A stretch of 64,000 nucleotides of DNA from Alistipes sp. (lineage in GTDB: Bacteria; Bacteroidota; Bacteroidia; Bacteroidales; Rikenellaceae), in NCBI GenBank assembly GCA_017504485.1, contig JAFVRC010000022.1, positions 62,001 through 126,000 of the forward strand, read 5' to 3'. Position 1 is the stretch's first letter; every line of letters starts with the position of its first letter. The notes beneath the pieces were generated by a model. That model saw only the letters and a program-made list of their open reading frames with translations, did no database searches and was not told the origin of the DNA. Below are positions 43,036 to 52,939 of this stretch, piece after piece. Position numbers and translations under genes: made by a program.

Positions 43036-44184
43036 ATGTTTACTTCCGAGGAGTTTCGAGTAGTGATGCGCGACGAGGTACGCGCAGCAATCGAGGAGAA
43101 TATCACCCGCCGAGCGGAGGATATTGCCCTCGATAGGCACATTCCGCACGCCGCTGTTGTCGCCACGCAGGTCAAGCGGCTGCAACGTGCCGCCTCGAAG
43201 TTGCCGTCGCTCTATGCCGTGCGGGCAATATTGCCGCCACTGGCCTACGAGCAGTCATCGAGTGAGTTGTGCGCCGCACACAAAGGGCTTGAGGGAGGGT
43301 GCGCCCTCGACCTCACCTGCGGTCTGGGTATCGACACAATGGCCCTCTCGAAGCGGTTCGAGCGCGTGGTAGCGTTGGAGCGCAACGAGGTGCTCGCCGA
43401 GGTGGTGCGCGAGAACCTCCGACGGCTCGGCATCACGAATGTTGAGGTGGTGACATCCTCGGCCGAAGAGTATCTGTCGCACTGTACCGACCATTTCGAC
43501 TGGTGCTTCGTAGATCCCGACCGCCGAGGAGCACAGGGCGAAAAGCTCTACCGTCTCGAGTATTGCTCGCCCAACATTATTGCACTGCGCGAGCGGGTGG
43601 CGCAGGTGGCCGACCGACTATGCATCAAATGTTCGCCCCTTTTCGATGTGGATGAGGCCTTCCGCCTCTTTGGCGAGTGCCGCGTGGAAACGGTATCGCT
43701 TGGTGGCGAGTGCAAGGAGGTGAATATCTATATCGACCACTCGGCGAGCTCGATTGCTGCCGTGGCGATAGGCGTAGGCGAGGTGCGGGTGGCAGCACGC
43801 GAGCCGCAGTGGAGCGCAATGCCGAGCGACATGACGGCCTACCGCTACATGGTGCTCCCCGACGTGGCAGTGCAGCACGCACGCCTCGTTGCCGAGATGG
43901 TGGCCGGCCGTGCCGAAGCGTGGAGCAACAAGGGCATAGCCCTCGCCTGCGCGGAGCCGAGCGACATTGTGGGGCGCGTATTCGAGATTGAGGCAATACA
44001 CCCCTTCGAGCCGAAGCTTCTGAAGCGGCAGCTCAAAGGGCGGCGCATCGAGATTCTGCGGCGCGACTTTCCACTCTCGAACAGCGAGATAGCCAAGCGG
44101 CTCGGCGTGAAGGAGGGGGCCGAGGCGAGGTGGTGCTTCACGACCATCTGCCACAAAATGTTTGCAATAGAGCTGAAAAATTGA
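43036..44184 (+). CDS. THUMP-like domain SAM-dependent methyltransferase
   Basis: A 382-residue protein. After a helical N-terminus (1-80) a class I methyltransferase fold shows ALDLTCGLGIDTMALSKRF (motif I) and RVVALERNEVLAEVVREN, then FDWCFVDPDRRGAQG, where D-P-D-R-R resembles nucleic-acid methyltransferase motif IV. The C-terminal part (about 300-382) matches the THUMP-like domain. RNA methylation is likely but the target is not evident. A -7 box sits 4 bp upstream; the -33 box is unclear. Confidence 0.78.
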   Translation: MFTSEEFRVVMRDEVRAAIEENITRRAEDIALDRHIPHAAVVATQVKRLQRAASKLPSLYAVRAILPPLAYEQSSSELCAAHKGLEGGCALDLTCGLGIDTMALSKRFERVVALERNEVLAEVVRENLRRLGITNVEVVTSSAEEYLSHCTDHFDWCFVDPDRRGAQGEKLYRLEYCSPNIIALRERVAQVADRLCIKCSPLFDVDEAFRLFGECRVETVSLGGECKEVNIYIDHSASSIAAVAIGVGEVRVAAREPQWSAMPSDMTAYRYMVLPDVAVQHARLVAEMVAGRAEAWSNKGIALACAEPSDIVGRVFEIEAIHPFEPKLLKRQLKGRRIEILRRDFPLSNSEIAKRLGVKEGAEARWCFTTICHKMFAIELKN

Positions 44185-44192
44185 TAACTTTG
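44161..44192 (+). promoter_or_regulatory. promoter of DUF2520 gene (near-leaderless)
   Basis: TTTG (44161-44164), 20-bp spacer, TAACTTTG (44185-44192), inside and just after the end of the previous gene. The ATG at 44199 follows by only 6 bp, so the transcript would begin at or very near the start codon. Confidence 0.65.
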
Positions 44193-44198
44193 TAGATT

Positions 44199-44969
44199 AT
44201 GAGGGTTGTAATCGTAGGAAGCGGACACGTTGCCGAGGCGTTGGCCATAGGGCTGCACGAGGCCGGCGTGGAGGTGGCGCAAATATTTGCACGCAACGAA
44301 GCACGCGGCAGGGCTATAGCTGCACTTGCTGCCACAACGTGGAGCGCGACAAAACCGGCTGTGGCCGACATATATCTTATCGCGGTCAGCGACCGCGCGG
44401 TAGCGGAGGTGGCCGCATCGCTCGATGTTCCCGAGGGTGCTATCGTGGCACACACGGCGGGCTGCTGCTCGATAGAGACGCTGCCGGCCGAGGTGCGTCG
44501 CGGAGTATTCTACCCGTTTCAGACCTTCTCCTCGGGGCGGAGAGTCGATTTTTCGAAGATTTACATCTTTGTTGAGGCGGAGGATACCACCACGCGCGAA
44601 GCTCTCGAAGGGTTGGCCGGCAGGCTCACCCATCACGTCGAGCAGGCCGACAGTGCACGCCGCGCAACGATACACCTGTCAGGTGTATTTGTCAGCAACT
44701 TCGTGAATTGCATGTATGCCGATGCGGCCGAAGTGCTCGCCGAGGTGGGATTGAAATTCGATGTTCTTGCGCCCATAGCCCTCGAAGCGGCCTTGAAGGC
44801 CGGCGAGTCGGGCAATCCCGTGGCCGTGCAGACGGGCCCTGCACGCCGTGGTGACACGCCGACACTCGACCGCCACCGCACAATGCTCGCCTCAAAACCC
44901 AAACTACTCGATTTGTACAATAAGATAAGCGAAAATATATGTCACAACACAAAAACTTCAAAGAGATAA
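44199..44969 (+). CDS. Rossmann-fold DUF2520 protein
   Basis: A 256-residue NAD(P)-binding protein: MRVVIVGSGHVAEALAIGL at the start, then AHTAGCCSIETLPAEVRRGVFYPFQTFS and a C-terminal helical domain with HLSGVFVSNFVNCMYADAAEVL. This is the Rossmann plus DUF2520 architecture, related to 6-phosphogluconate/ketopantoate-type reductases; the substrate is not known. It overlaps the KdsC-like gene by 31 bp. Confidence 0.85.
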   Translation: MRVVIVGSGHVAEALAIGLHEAGVEVAQIFARNEARGRAIAALAATTWSATKPAVADIYLIAVSDRAVAEVAASLDVPEGAIVAHTAGCCSIETLPAEVRRGVFYPFQTFSSGRRVDFSKIYIFVEAEDTTTREALEGLAGRLTHHVEQADSARRATIHLSGVFVSNFVNCMYADAAEVLAEVGLKFDVLAPIALEAALKAGESGNPVAVQTGPARRGDTPTLDRHRTMLASKPKLLDLYNKISENICHNTKTSKR

Positions 44970-45496
44970 TTGCCAATGTCGAGGCGATAGTCCTCGATGT
45001 GGATGGCGTGATGACCGACGGCGGCATCATACCCGTAGGCAACGACTTTATCCGCAAGTACAACGCCAAGGATGGCTATGCCATCGGCTACGCCATCAAG
45101 CACGGCATGCGAATATGCATCATCTCCGGAGGCTTCGGCGAGAACCTGCGCAGCCGCCTTGAACGCCTCGGCGTGAAGCGCTACTACCTTGGATGCATGG
45201 ACAAGATTGCGGCTATCAACGAATTTGCCGAGGCCGAGAACATCGACCTGCGCAACACTATCTATATGGGTGACGATATCCCCGATCTCGAGTGTTTGCG
45301 CCTCGTCGGCATTCCCGTAGCTCCGGCCGACGCATGCGCCGAGGTGCTCGAAACGGCACTCTACATCTCGGAGTACAAAGGGGGAATGGGAGCTGTGCGC
45401 GATATTATCGAGCAGGTGATGCGCGTGCAGGGTACTTGGGCCCTCGGCTCGAAGGGTGTTATTGCCGAGGATTCGACCTCGGTCGCTTCGCGCTAA
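44939..45496 (+). CDS. kdsC: KdsC-like HAD phosphatase (KDO-8-phosphate phosphatase)
   Basis: A 185-residue HAD superfamily protein without a large cap, as in KdsC tetramers. Motif I is VLDVDGVMTDGGI, motif II includes ICIISGGFG, and motif III/IV are in KIAAINEFAEAEN and MGDDIPDLECLRLVGI. KdsC releases phosphate from KDO-8-phosphate for lipopolysaccharide core synthesis. The gene starts 31 bp inside the DUF2520 gene in another frame. Identity as KdsC rather than a related sugar phosphatase is probable but not certain. Confidence 0.82.
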   Translation: MSQHKNFKEIIANVEAIVLDVDGVMTDGGIIPVGNDFIRKYNAKDGYAIGYAIKHGMRICIISGGFGENLRSRLERLGVKRYYLGCMDKIAAINEFAEAENIDLRNTIYMGDDIPDLECLRLVGIPVAPADACAEVLETALYISEYKGGMGAVRDIIEQVMRVQGTWALGSKGVIAEDSTSVASR

Positions 45497-45503
45497 TCGG
45501 AGT

Positions 45504-45983
45504 ATGCAGGAGATTGAACGCAAGTACCTCGTCTGCAACGACAGCTATCGCCGCGAAGCGGTGCGCTCGGTGGTAATGGCACAGGGCTACCTCTGCTCGC
45601 GCCGCATTACGGCCCGAGTGCGGCTGTGCGGCGATGAGGCTTACCTTACGTTCAAGGGCAAGAGCTACGACGGCGGACTCAGTCGTTTCGAATTCGAGCG
45701 CACAATTCCTGCGACCTGCGCGCGCATGTTGCTGGCACGTTGTACGAGCCTTGTGGAGAAGGTACGCCACTATGTGCCCTTCGAGGGGCATCTGTTTGAA
45801 GTTGATGAATTTACGGGCGACAACAGCGGGCTTGTGGTCGCCGAGGTAGAACTATGCGACTGCACCCTGCACCCTACACTTCCGACATGGGTATCGCACG
45901 AAGTGACCGGACAGCACCGCTACTACAACTCCTACCTTGCGAAGCGGCCATACTCGACATGGGCCGAGCCCTCACACCGTTAG
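45504..45983 (+). CDS. CYTH domain protein
   Basis: A 159-residue CYTH (triphosphate tunnel metalloenzyme) protein beginning MQEIERKYLV, the E-x-E-x-K signature, with ARVRLCGDEAYLTFKG and HYVPFEGHLFEVDEFTGDNSGLVVAEVEL. Bacterial single-domain CYTH proteins hydrolyse inorganic triphosphate or act on related nucleotides. Start ATG at 45504; the longer frame to 45456 overlaps the KdsC-like gene. It ends 4 bp inside the convergent LytTR gene. Confidence 0.88.
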   Translation: MQEIERKYLVCNDSYRREAVRSVVMAQGYLCSRRITARVRLCGDEAYLTFKGKSYDGGLSRFEFERTIPATCARMLLARCTSLVEKVRHYVPFEGHLFEVDEFTGDNSGLVVAEVELCDCTLHPTLPTWVSHEVTGQHRYYNSYLAKRPYSTWAEPSHR

Positions 45984-46810
45984 GCAATAAGCTCGGTGAC
46001 GACCTTATAGTAGGATTTCGACACCGGAATAGGCTTGGCCGAGGCGTGCGACAGCGTTATGGTGCCGTGGTCGTGCTCGTTTTTGAAGAACTTTACCCTC
46101 TTTAGATTGACTATATATGAGCGGTGGCAGCGCACGAGCGACGTGCCGATAAGCATCTCCTCGAGTCGCTGCGTGCGGCAACGCAACATATAGCTGTGCA
46201 GTTTGTCGTCAAGGTCGTAGTATATCTGCACATAGTTATCCTGCGACTCGACGTAGTATATCGCCCCCTCATTAATCGAGAGTTTCAACACCCCATTGCT
46301 ATCGTAGAGGCGCACCAGCTGCTCCTCACTCGACGGGCGGTTATGTCGCTGCAATTTGAGCAACTCGAGCTCCTCGCGCTTGCTCTGATACTGCGCATAG
46401 ATGATCACAAAGGCATAGGGGATAGCCAATATGAGGGCCACGCTGAACGATATGCGCAACACCAACATCGGAGTGATTGACATCCCGAAGAATACCGAGG
46501 TGAAGACTGCGTAGATAAGAGCGATAACCACAAACTCCGAGAGCACCCACGCGGCGAGCGTGCGACGACCAAAGACAAAGTTGTTCTGCACCCAAAAGAG
46601 CACCTGCTTACTGAAAAACATCGCTACGAGGCACACCATATAGAAGAGCAGTGTGATATACAGATTGCGCTCTGGCACGAAAGATATCCACGCCGTAGCC
46701 GAAAAGGGCTGATATACAGCCATAAAGACAATCGAAAAGAGCAGGACGAAAATCACCGAATTCAACATATATCCCTTGCGGAATAGAGGCTTTGGCAGTT
46801 CGTTCTTCAT
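45980..46810 (-). CDS. membrane-bound LytTR family transcriptional regulator
   Basis: A 276-residue protein with four membrane helices in the N-terminal half (about 15-34, 48-67, 85-106 and 116-138), a short coiled linker and a C-terminal LytTR DNA-binding domain. In that domain YVESQDNYVQIYYD, LVRCHRSYIVNLKRVKFF and PIPVSKSYYKVV are recognisable. No histidine kinase or receiver domain is attached, so it may sense a membrane signal directly. The start is at 46810 (MKNELPKPLF). It converges with the CYTH gene by a 4-bp overlap. Confidence 0.85.
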   Translation of the reverse strand: MKNELPKPLFRKGYMLNSVIFVLLFSIVFMAVYQPFSATAWISFVPERNLYITLLFYMVCLVAMFFSKQVLFWVQNNFVFGRRTLAAWVLSEFVVIALIYAVFTSVFFGMSITPMLVLRISFSVALILAIPYAFVIIYAQYQSKREELELLKLQRHNRPSSEEQLVRLYDSNGVLKLSINEGAIYYVESQDNYVQIYYDLDDKLHSYMLRCRTQRLEEMLIGTSLVRCHRSYIVNLKRVKFFKNEHDHGTITLSHASAKPIPVSKSYYKVVTELIA

Positions 46811-46946
46811 AAAAATTGCTAGTTGGTTTCGAGTGCAAATATAGTAAATTTTAGCACATCTCAGACCATCTATTTCACATCGGCCGAAATATTTTGGGGA
46901 ATATACTGTGTAAATTATCGAATTATTTGTACTTTTGGAGGATAAT

Positions 46947-47906
46947 ATGCCCAACAAAACGGTTCGCATGGAGGTCAGATACATAAAATGTCACGGCTCG
47001 GGCAACGAGTTTATACTCTTCGACACGGTGGCGCAACCGCTCGACGGAGTGGCGCTCGATGCCTTGTCGCGTGCGGCGTGCGACCGCACGAGCGGCATTG
47101 GGGCCGACGGCATCGTGTTGCTGGTGTGCCACGACGGGCAGTTCGGTATGCGTATGTTCAACCCCGACGGCTCGGAGGCTGAGATGTGCGGCAACGGCAT
47201 TCGTTGCGTAGCACGTGCAGCCGAGGGGTATATTCGCAGCGAAAGTTTCGTGCTGACATCGGGTGGCGGAGAGTTTCCGACGCAACGGATGGAGGATATA
47301 TACCCCGGCATCCCAACCTACGGCATAGATATCGCCGTGCGCCTCACAAGCCCCGACTTCGGCTTTATGAGCGAGGGTGATGAGTCGTTCATCGGCCGCA
47401 CAATCGAGGCTCTGCACCCCGAGTTGCGCTTCACGGCCATCAATGTCGGCAACCCACATATCGTAGCCGAGGTCGAGCATATCGACTATGCCCTGCTCGA
47501 GGAGTTGGGCCATCGGGTGACAGAGCTCACGCACCTCTTTCCGCGAGGCATAAACGTAAGCCTCGTCGAGCGACGTGGCGAGCAGAGCATCTTTGTCGCC
47601 ACCTTCGAGCGTGGGGCAGGCATCACGCCGTCGTGCGGCACGGCTATGACCTCGTCGGCAACAGCTATGGCTCTGGTGGGGCGGTGTGGCTACGATAGGC
47701 CGATAGAGGTTGCGAACAGAGGTGGTGCCGTCAGGTGCCTCTGCTCGCACGAGGGTGGGCTGCACACGCTCCTTGCGGGCAATGCCACCTTCACATCGTG
47801 GGGACGTGCGACGTGCGACGGCACAAGGTTTGAGTTCGAAGAGCTGGGACACTTCGATGAGGAGGTACGCCTCTACGAGGCATTTGTCGAGAGCCTAATA
47901 AAATAA
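46947..47906 (+). CDS. dapF: diaminopimelate epimerase
   Basis: A 319-residue enzyme interconverting LL- and meso-DAP for peptidoglycan and lysine. YIKCHGSGNEFILFD marks the N-terminus, the first catalytic cysteine is in EMCGNGIRCV, the second in TPSCGTAMTSSA. Start ATG at 46947 follows a GGAGG 5 bp upstream, unusual here; an alternative ATG at 46968 (MEVRYIKCHG) fits the family start. A TACTTTTG -7 box is at 46930-46937. It ends 1 bp before tamL. Confidence 0.93.
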   Translation: MPNKTVRMEVRYIKCHGSGNEFILFDTVAQPLDGVALDALSRAACDRTSGIGADGIVLLVCHDGQFGMRMFNPDGSEAEMCGNGIRCVARAAEGYIRSESFVLTSGGGEFPTQRMEDIYPGIPTYGIDIAVRLTSPDFGFMSEGDESFIGRTIEALHPELRFTAINVGNPHIVAEVEHIDYALLEELGHRVTELTHLFPRGINVSLVERRGEQSIFVATFERGAGITPSCGTAMTSSATAMALVGRCGYDRPIEVANRGGAVRCLCSHEGGLHTLLAGNATFTSWGRATCDGTRFEFEELGHFDEEVRLYEAFVESLIK

Positions 47907-47907
47907 G

Positions 47908-50292
47908 ATGATGATTTGCAGGAGGTTATATATGTTTGTAGCGTGTGTGTCGGGGCTGTTGTTCGCGGCCTGCAGTGTCACACGCGACCTTCCGCAGAAC
48001 GACTACCTGCTGCAACGTGTGAAGATTGAGGAGGATCGTAGCGTGCCGCGCGACGAGCGCATAAAGTCACAGGAGGTGACCAAGTATATCCGCCAAACGC
48101 CCAACAAACACTTCCTCGGCACCGACTTCTACGTCTGGGTATATAGCCTCGCCAACCCCGAGAAGAATAATTGGTGGAACAACTTCAAGCGTAAGATTGG
48201 CGAGGAGCCTGTGATTCTCGACGTGGCAGAGACCGAGCGATCGGCCTCGAACCTCAAGATATTCCTCGACTCGCGCGGCTACTTCGCCTCGCAGGTTGAT
48301 TTCAAGGTCGATACACTTAAGCGTAAGCGCAGAGTGAAGGTCGAGTATGCTCTCCATCAGAGCAAGCCCTACCGCATATCGAGCCTCTCGTATGACTTCC
48401 GCGACCGCTTCCTCGAGCCGTTGCTGCTGGCCGACACGGCTTCGTGCCTCGTGCGTGTGGGCGAGGTATTCAACATCTCAATACTCGATGCCGAGCGCGA
48501 GCGTATAACGGCCTACCTGCGCGACCGCGGCTACTACGACTTCTCGGTGAACAACATCGAGTACGAGGCCGACACGCTCGCTGGCAACAACACCGTGGGA
48601 CTCAAGATGGTCATCAAGCAGCACCTCACGGGTTACAATGCTCGCGGCGTGGCGCAGTACGACAACAATACGGTCTATCGCCTGCGCAACATCAACGTCG
48701 TGCCGGGCTACAACGCCGCGAAGGCTCGCGCGAACAGCAGCTATATGAGCTCCCTCGACACGACGACTTATCGCGGCCTCAACATCCTCTTCGACGGCAA
48801 GCGCCCCAACGTGCGTGCGAAGGTTATGCGCGGGGTGATCCCACTCTTCCCGAATGCCATCTACAACTACTCGCAGGTGGCACACACCTACACCAACATA
48901 ATGACCATGGGATATTTCAAGAGTGCGCGTATAGGCTTCTCCGAGGTTCCCGACTCGTTGGTGCGCCGTGGCCTTATCTCCTATGTGGGGCAGGATGGAG
49001 CCACGCCGCAGGTGAACTACACACGCGAAGGCTATGTCGATTGCAACATCTACTGCACACCGTCGCTCAAACAGGGAGTCAAGGCCGAAATCGAAGCCTC
49101 GACCACCTCGAGCTTCTACGGCTTGAAAGCAGTTGTCGGCTACCAGAACCGCAACATATTCCGCGGTGCCGAGTTGCTCGAGATTACGGGTACGGTGGGA
49201 TATGAGTATATGAAGGCTCCGGATGCCAAGCAGAAGCACGCCATGGAGTTCGGACTCTCGGCCGGCCTCACGCTGCCGCGTGCCATCATATTCCACACAT
49301 CGCCACTGAGCAACATTACGGCCCCAAAAACCAAGTTCGAGATATCGTACAACCACCAAAACCGACCATACTACCGTCGTGACCTCTCGAGTGTCGTGTG
49401 GGCCTACTCGTGGCGCAACCGCAGCCACTCGTCATTCACCGTGCGACCGATAGATGTCAATTGGGTGAATGTCGCCTACATCGACCAAAACTACTTCAAC
49501 TCGTTGCAGAACGAGTACCTCAGACACAGCTTCCAATCGCAGCTCATCATGGCTCTGTCGGGCAGCTATATCTACAACAATGCCCGTAGCACAACCACCG
49601 GCAACCAGACCACCGTGCGCATCAACTGCGAGGCTTCGGGAAACCTTGTCAATGGCCTCGAGCATCTCTTCTCGCAACCGGCCGCCGGCAAGGATTACTA
49701 CGAAGTGCTCGGCATACGCTACTCGCAGTATGTACGTGCCGACATCAGTGCTAGCCACCGCATTATGCTCGGCGAGGTGACGGCCCTTGCCGGCCGACTT
49801 TATGCCGGCGCGGGTTACGCCTACGGCAACTCGGATGCCATACCTTTCGACCGCATGTTCTACGCCGGAGGTAACAACAGTATGCGAGGCTGGGCTCCGC
49901 GCACCCTCGGCCCGGGCTCGTCGCCCGCACCGACAAACGTTGTCTATCCTACGCAGATGGGCGATATGAAACTCGAGGCCAACCTTGAGTTGCGCTTCCC
50001 GATATGGGGTATGTTCCACGGAGCACTCTTCTTCGATGCCGGAAACATCTGGTACATAGGCCGCAAAGGTGTGAGCTACCCCGAATCTTCGGTATTCCAC
50101 TTCGACGAGTTCTACAAGCAGATAGCCTTCAACACGGGCCTCGGTCTGCGCCTCGACATAAAATTTGCTATTCTGCGCCTCGACTGGGGTGTGCAGCTGC
50201 ACAACCCAAACCAGCCGATTGGCGAGCGATGGATTCACAACTTCAAGTGGAGAAACATGTCGCTCAACTTCGGCGTGGGATACCCATTCTAA
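47908..50292 (+). CDS. tamL: TamL-type outer-membrane assembly lipoprotein
   Basis: A 794-residue Omp85-family protein. The N-terminus is a lipoprotein signal (LLFAACSVTRDLPQND, Cys at about residue 22). POTRA-like domains follow (about 70-430), and the C-terminal beta-barrel ends LNFGVGYPF with terminal Phe. GGNNSMRGWAPRTLGPGSS contains the Omp85 R-G-W/F barrel motif. This is the Bacteroidota lipoprotein counterpart of TamA. The usual partner TamB is not in the window. It starts 1 bp after dapF. Confidence 0.9.
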   Translation: MMICRRLYMFVACVSGLLFAACSVTRDLPQNDYLLQRVKIEEDRSVPRDERIKSQEVTKYIRQTPNKHFLGTDFYVWVYSLANPEKNNWWNNFKRKIGEEPVILDVAETERSASNLKIFLDSRGYFASQVDFKVDTLKRKRRVKVEYALHQSKPYRISSLSYDFRDRFLEPLLLADTASCLVRVGEVFNISILDAERERITAYLRDRGYYDFSVNNIEYEADTLAGNNTVGLKMVIKQHLTGYNARGVAQYDNNTVYRLRNINVVPGYNAAKARANSSYMSSLDTTTYRGLNILFDGKRPNVRAKVMRGVIPLFPNAIYNYSQVAHTYTNIMTMGYFKSARIGFSEVPDSLVRRGLISYVGQDGATPQVNYTREGYVDCNIYCTPSLKQGVKAEIEASTTSSFYGLKAVVGYQNRNIFRGAELLEITGTVGYEYMKAPDAKQKHAMEFGLSAGLTLPRAIIFHTSPLSNITAPKTKFEISYNHQNRPYYRRDLSSVVWAYSWRNRSHSSFTVRPIDVNWVNVAYIDQNYFNSLQNEYLRHSFQSQLIMALSGSYIYNNARSTTTGNQTTVRINCEASGNLVNGLEHLFSQPAAGKDYYEVLGIRYSQYVRADISASHRIMLGEVTALAGRLYAGAGYAYGNSDAIPFDRMFYAGGNNSMRGWAPRTLGPGSSPAPTNVVYPTQMGDMKLEANLELRFPIWGMFHGALFFDAGNIWYIGRKGVSYPESSVFHFDEFYKQIAFNTGLGLRLDIKFAILRLDWGVQLHNPNQPIGERWIHNFKWRNMSLNFGVGYPF

Positions 50293-50319
50293 CCCTCCCT
50301 AACACAAAAGATTTCAGAG

Positions 50320-52185
50320 ATGACACACCTCGAATATAAATATCTGCACCGCATCAATACACCGGCCGACCTGCGACAGCTCTCACTCAACGAGCTGCCT
50401 CGCTACTGCGAGGAGGTGCGCCAATACATCATCGAGCAGTGCGCCATAAACCCGGGCCACCTCGCCTCAAGCCTCGGCGCTGTAGAGATTGCCGTGGCAG
50501 TGCACTACGTTTACGCTACGCCCTACGACCGCCTCGTGTGGGATGTGGGGCACCAGGCATACGCCCATAAGATTATCACCGGGCGGCGCGAAGCCTTTCG
50601 TCAGAACCGCCGCCTGAACGGCATCAGCGGCTTCCCACGACGCGAGGAGAGCGAGTATGACCCATTCGGTGCGGGCCACGCCTCGGTATCCATATCGGCC
50701 GCTCTCGGAATGGCCAAGGCCGCGAAGCTACACGGCGAGGAGCGCAAGGTGGTGGCCGTCATTGGCGACGGCTCGATGACCGGAGGTCTGGCATTCGAGG
50801 GGTTGAACAACGCCGGCACGGACAAACTCTGCGATATGCTCGTCATCCTCAACGACAACAATATGTCGATTGACCACTCGCAGGGTGCGCTGAATCGCTA
50901 CCTGCTGCGCCTATCCACCTCGTCGCACTACAACCGCTTCAAGCAGGGGATGTGGAGCCTGCTCTCACACACACCGCGTCTGCTGGATTTGTGTCGCCGC
51001 GTGGGCAACGGTATCAAGCACGGCCTGATGAAGAACAGCAACCTCTTCGAGAGCCTCGGCTTCCGCTACTTCGGCCGCCTCGACGGCAACGATGTCAAGC
51101 AGCTCGTGCGTACATTGAGGGCCCTGCGCAACATCCGCGCGCCAAAGCTCCTGCACGTCATAACCGAGAAGGGGCACGGCTACTCGCCGGCGCAGAAAGA
51201 CCTCTCGGTATGGCACGCCCCGGGCCGCTTCAACCCCGATACGGGCGAGCGTATAGGCACCCCTTCGTCGGCCGCACGCTATCAAGACGTCTTTGGACAA
51301 AGCCTCCTCGACCTTGCACGCCTCGACGAGCGCGTGGTGGGCATAACGCCTGCTATGCCGTCGGGCTGCTCTATGAATATAATGATGCGTGAGATGCCCG
51401 ACCGATGCTTCGACGTAGGCATAGCCGAGGGACACGCCGTGACCTTCTCGGCAGGTATGGCCACCGAGGGGTTACGACCATTCTGCAACATATACTCGAC
51501 CTTCATGCAGCGTGCCTACGACAATATCATCCACGACGTTGCGCTGCAACGACTCCCCGTCACCCTCTGCCTCGACCGCGGAGGCCTCGTGGGCGAGGAC
51601 GGTGCTACGCACCACGGAGCCTTCGACATTGCCTATCTCGGCTCCATACCGCAGATGGTTGTCGCCACGCCGTCCGACGAGCTCGAGCTGCGCAATATGC
51701 TCTACACCGCCTTACAGAGCGGTGTGCCGTTTGCCATTCGCTATCCGCGCGGCAATGGTCGCGGTGTAGAGTGGCGCGATATGCCGTTTGCCGAGATTCC
51801 GATAGGCAAGGGAGAGGTTGTGCACGAGGGCAACGAGGTGGCTATTCTAGCCTTCGGCCCTCTGGTGGGCGAGGCGATAGAGGCAGCCAAGCGAGCCGAG
51901 GCCGATGGTCGCAGCGTGGCAGTCTATAATATGCGCTACGCCAAGCCTCTCGACAAAGAGTTGCTCTCCGAGGTGGGCCGACGCTTCAAACGCGTTGTGA
52001 CGGTCGAGGATGGAGTGTTACGCGGAGGTGCAGGCGAGGCGGTAATTAAGTTCTTCAACGACCACGCACTGCACGTCGATGTGAATAGTCTCGGCATCGA
52101 CGACCGCTTCGTCGAGCACGGCACACCGGCACAGCTACGCGCACTCTGCGGCTACGACACTGAGAGCATCTATCGCGCTCTATAA
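50320..52185 (+). CDS. dxs: 1-deoxy-D-xylulose-5-phosphate synthase
   Basis: A 621-residue thiamine-diphosphate enzyme condensing pyruvate with glyceraldehyde 3-phosphate, the first MEP pathway step. The ThDP-binding motif is GDGSMTGGLAFEGLNNAG...NDNNMSI. VWDVGHQAYAHKIITGR is the N-terminal signature, and the Pyr domain follows from about residue 310 with a C-terminal transketolase domain. Length is normal. It works with ispF at 9854. Confidence 0.95.
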   Translation: MTHLEYKYLHRINTPADLRQLSLNELPRYCEEVRQYIIEQCAINPGHLASSLGAVEIAVAVHYVYATPYDRLVWDVGHQAYAHKIITGRREAFRQNRRLNGISGFPRREESEYDPFGAGHASVSISAALGMAKAAKLHGEERKVVAVIGDGSMTGGLAFEGLNNAGTDKLCDMLVILNDNNMSIDHSQGALNRYLLRLSTSSHYNRFKQGMWSLLSHTPRLLDLCRRVGNGIKHGLMKNSNLFESLGFRYFGRLDGNDVKQLVRTLRALRNIRAPKLLHVITEKGHGYSPAQKDLSVWHAPGRFNPDTGERIGTPSSAARYQDVFGQSLLDLARLDERVVGITPAMPSGCSMNIMMREMPDRCFDVGIAEGHAVTFSAGMATEGLRPFCNIYSTFMQRAYDNIIHDVALQRLPVTLCLDRGGLVGEDGATHHGAFDIAYLGSIPQMVVATPSDELELRNMLYTALQSGVPFAIRYPRGNGRGVEWRDMPFAEIPIGKGEVVHEGNEVAILAFGPLVGEAIEAAKRAEADGRSVAVYNMRYAKPLDKELLSEVGRRFKRVVTVEDGVLRGGAGEAVIKFFNDHALHVDVNSLGIDDRFVEHGTPAQLRALCGYDTESIYRAL

Positions 52186-52202
52186 CAATCAGATTGTGGT
52201 TA

Positions 52203-52931
52203 TTATGCACGCCGACGGAACTCGGCACAGATTACTGCCGTGGCAACCGACACGTTGAGCGACTCGGAGCCGTGGCGGTCGGCCGGATATGGCGGAATGA
52301 GAATCTTGTGCGACACCATCGCCGCAACATCGGCCGAGATGCCCTGCCCCTCGTTACCCATAACTATCACGCCGCAGCTGTCGAGCTGCGCCGAGTATAG
52401 GTTCTCGCCCTCGAGGAAGGTGCCGTAAATCCTCGCTTCGCGCACGGAGGCGAGCCACTGCGCAAGGTCGGTATAGTGGATACGCACACGCAGTATTGCC
52501 CCCATCGTCGCCTGCACGACCTTCGGATTGAAGCAGTCGGCCGTATCCCTCGAGCAGACGATATCCGTAATGCCAAACCAATCGGCCAGACGGATTATCG
52601 TGCCGAGATTACCCGGATTTTGCACGCGGTCGAGAGCCAAAACGAGGTTTTTCGCAGGCCGCGCCTCGGCAAGCGAGTATCGAGGTTGCTCGACCACTGC
52701 CAAGACCGAGTTGGCGGTTTTGAGCTGCGAGATGCGCTCCATCTCTCGCTCACCGATAAGCTCACCCTCCGCAAAGATGGGCTTGGTTTGAAGGATGCGG
52801 CGAATGTGCAGCGGCGAGGTGCGAATCTCGGCAACAAGCTTCTCGCCCTCGGCGATAAATGCGCCCTGCTCCTCGCGCCCCTGCTTCGTTGCAAGGGCCT
52901 TGATATCGAGTATCTCTGCTCGCGTAATCAT
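52203..52931 (-). CDS. TrmH/SpoU-type RNA 2'-O-methyltransferase
   Basis: A 242-residue SPOUT enzyme. The N-terminal substrate-binding part (1-90) is of L30e-like type. The C-terminal knot domain has LVLALDRVQNPGNLGTIIRLADWF, VIVMGNEGQGISADV and the terminal motif PPYPADRHGSESLNVSVATAVI, with N-V-S-V-A. It uses SAM to methylate ribose in rRNA or tRNA; the target nucleotide is not readable from sequence. It ends 17 bp from the convergent dxs. Confidence 0.9.
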   Translation of the reverse strand: MITRAEILDIKALATKQGREEQGAFIAEGEKLVAEIRTSPLHIRRILQTKPIFAEGELIGEREMERISQLKTANSVLAVVEQPRYSLAEARPAKNLVLALDRVQNPGNLGTIIRLADWFGITDIVCSRDTADCFNPKVVQATMGAILRVRIHYTDLAQWLASVREARIYGTFLEGENLYSAQLDSCGVIVMGNEGQGISADVAAMVSHKILIPPYPADRHGSESLNVSVATAVICAEFRRRA

Positions 52932-52939
52932 AAGACGGC

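Noticed and set aside
46897..46937. Full -33/-7 promoter for dapF
   Set aside because: The TACTTTTG box is good but the nearest TTTG (46893-46896) is 33 bp away, outside the accepted spacing.
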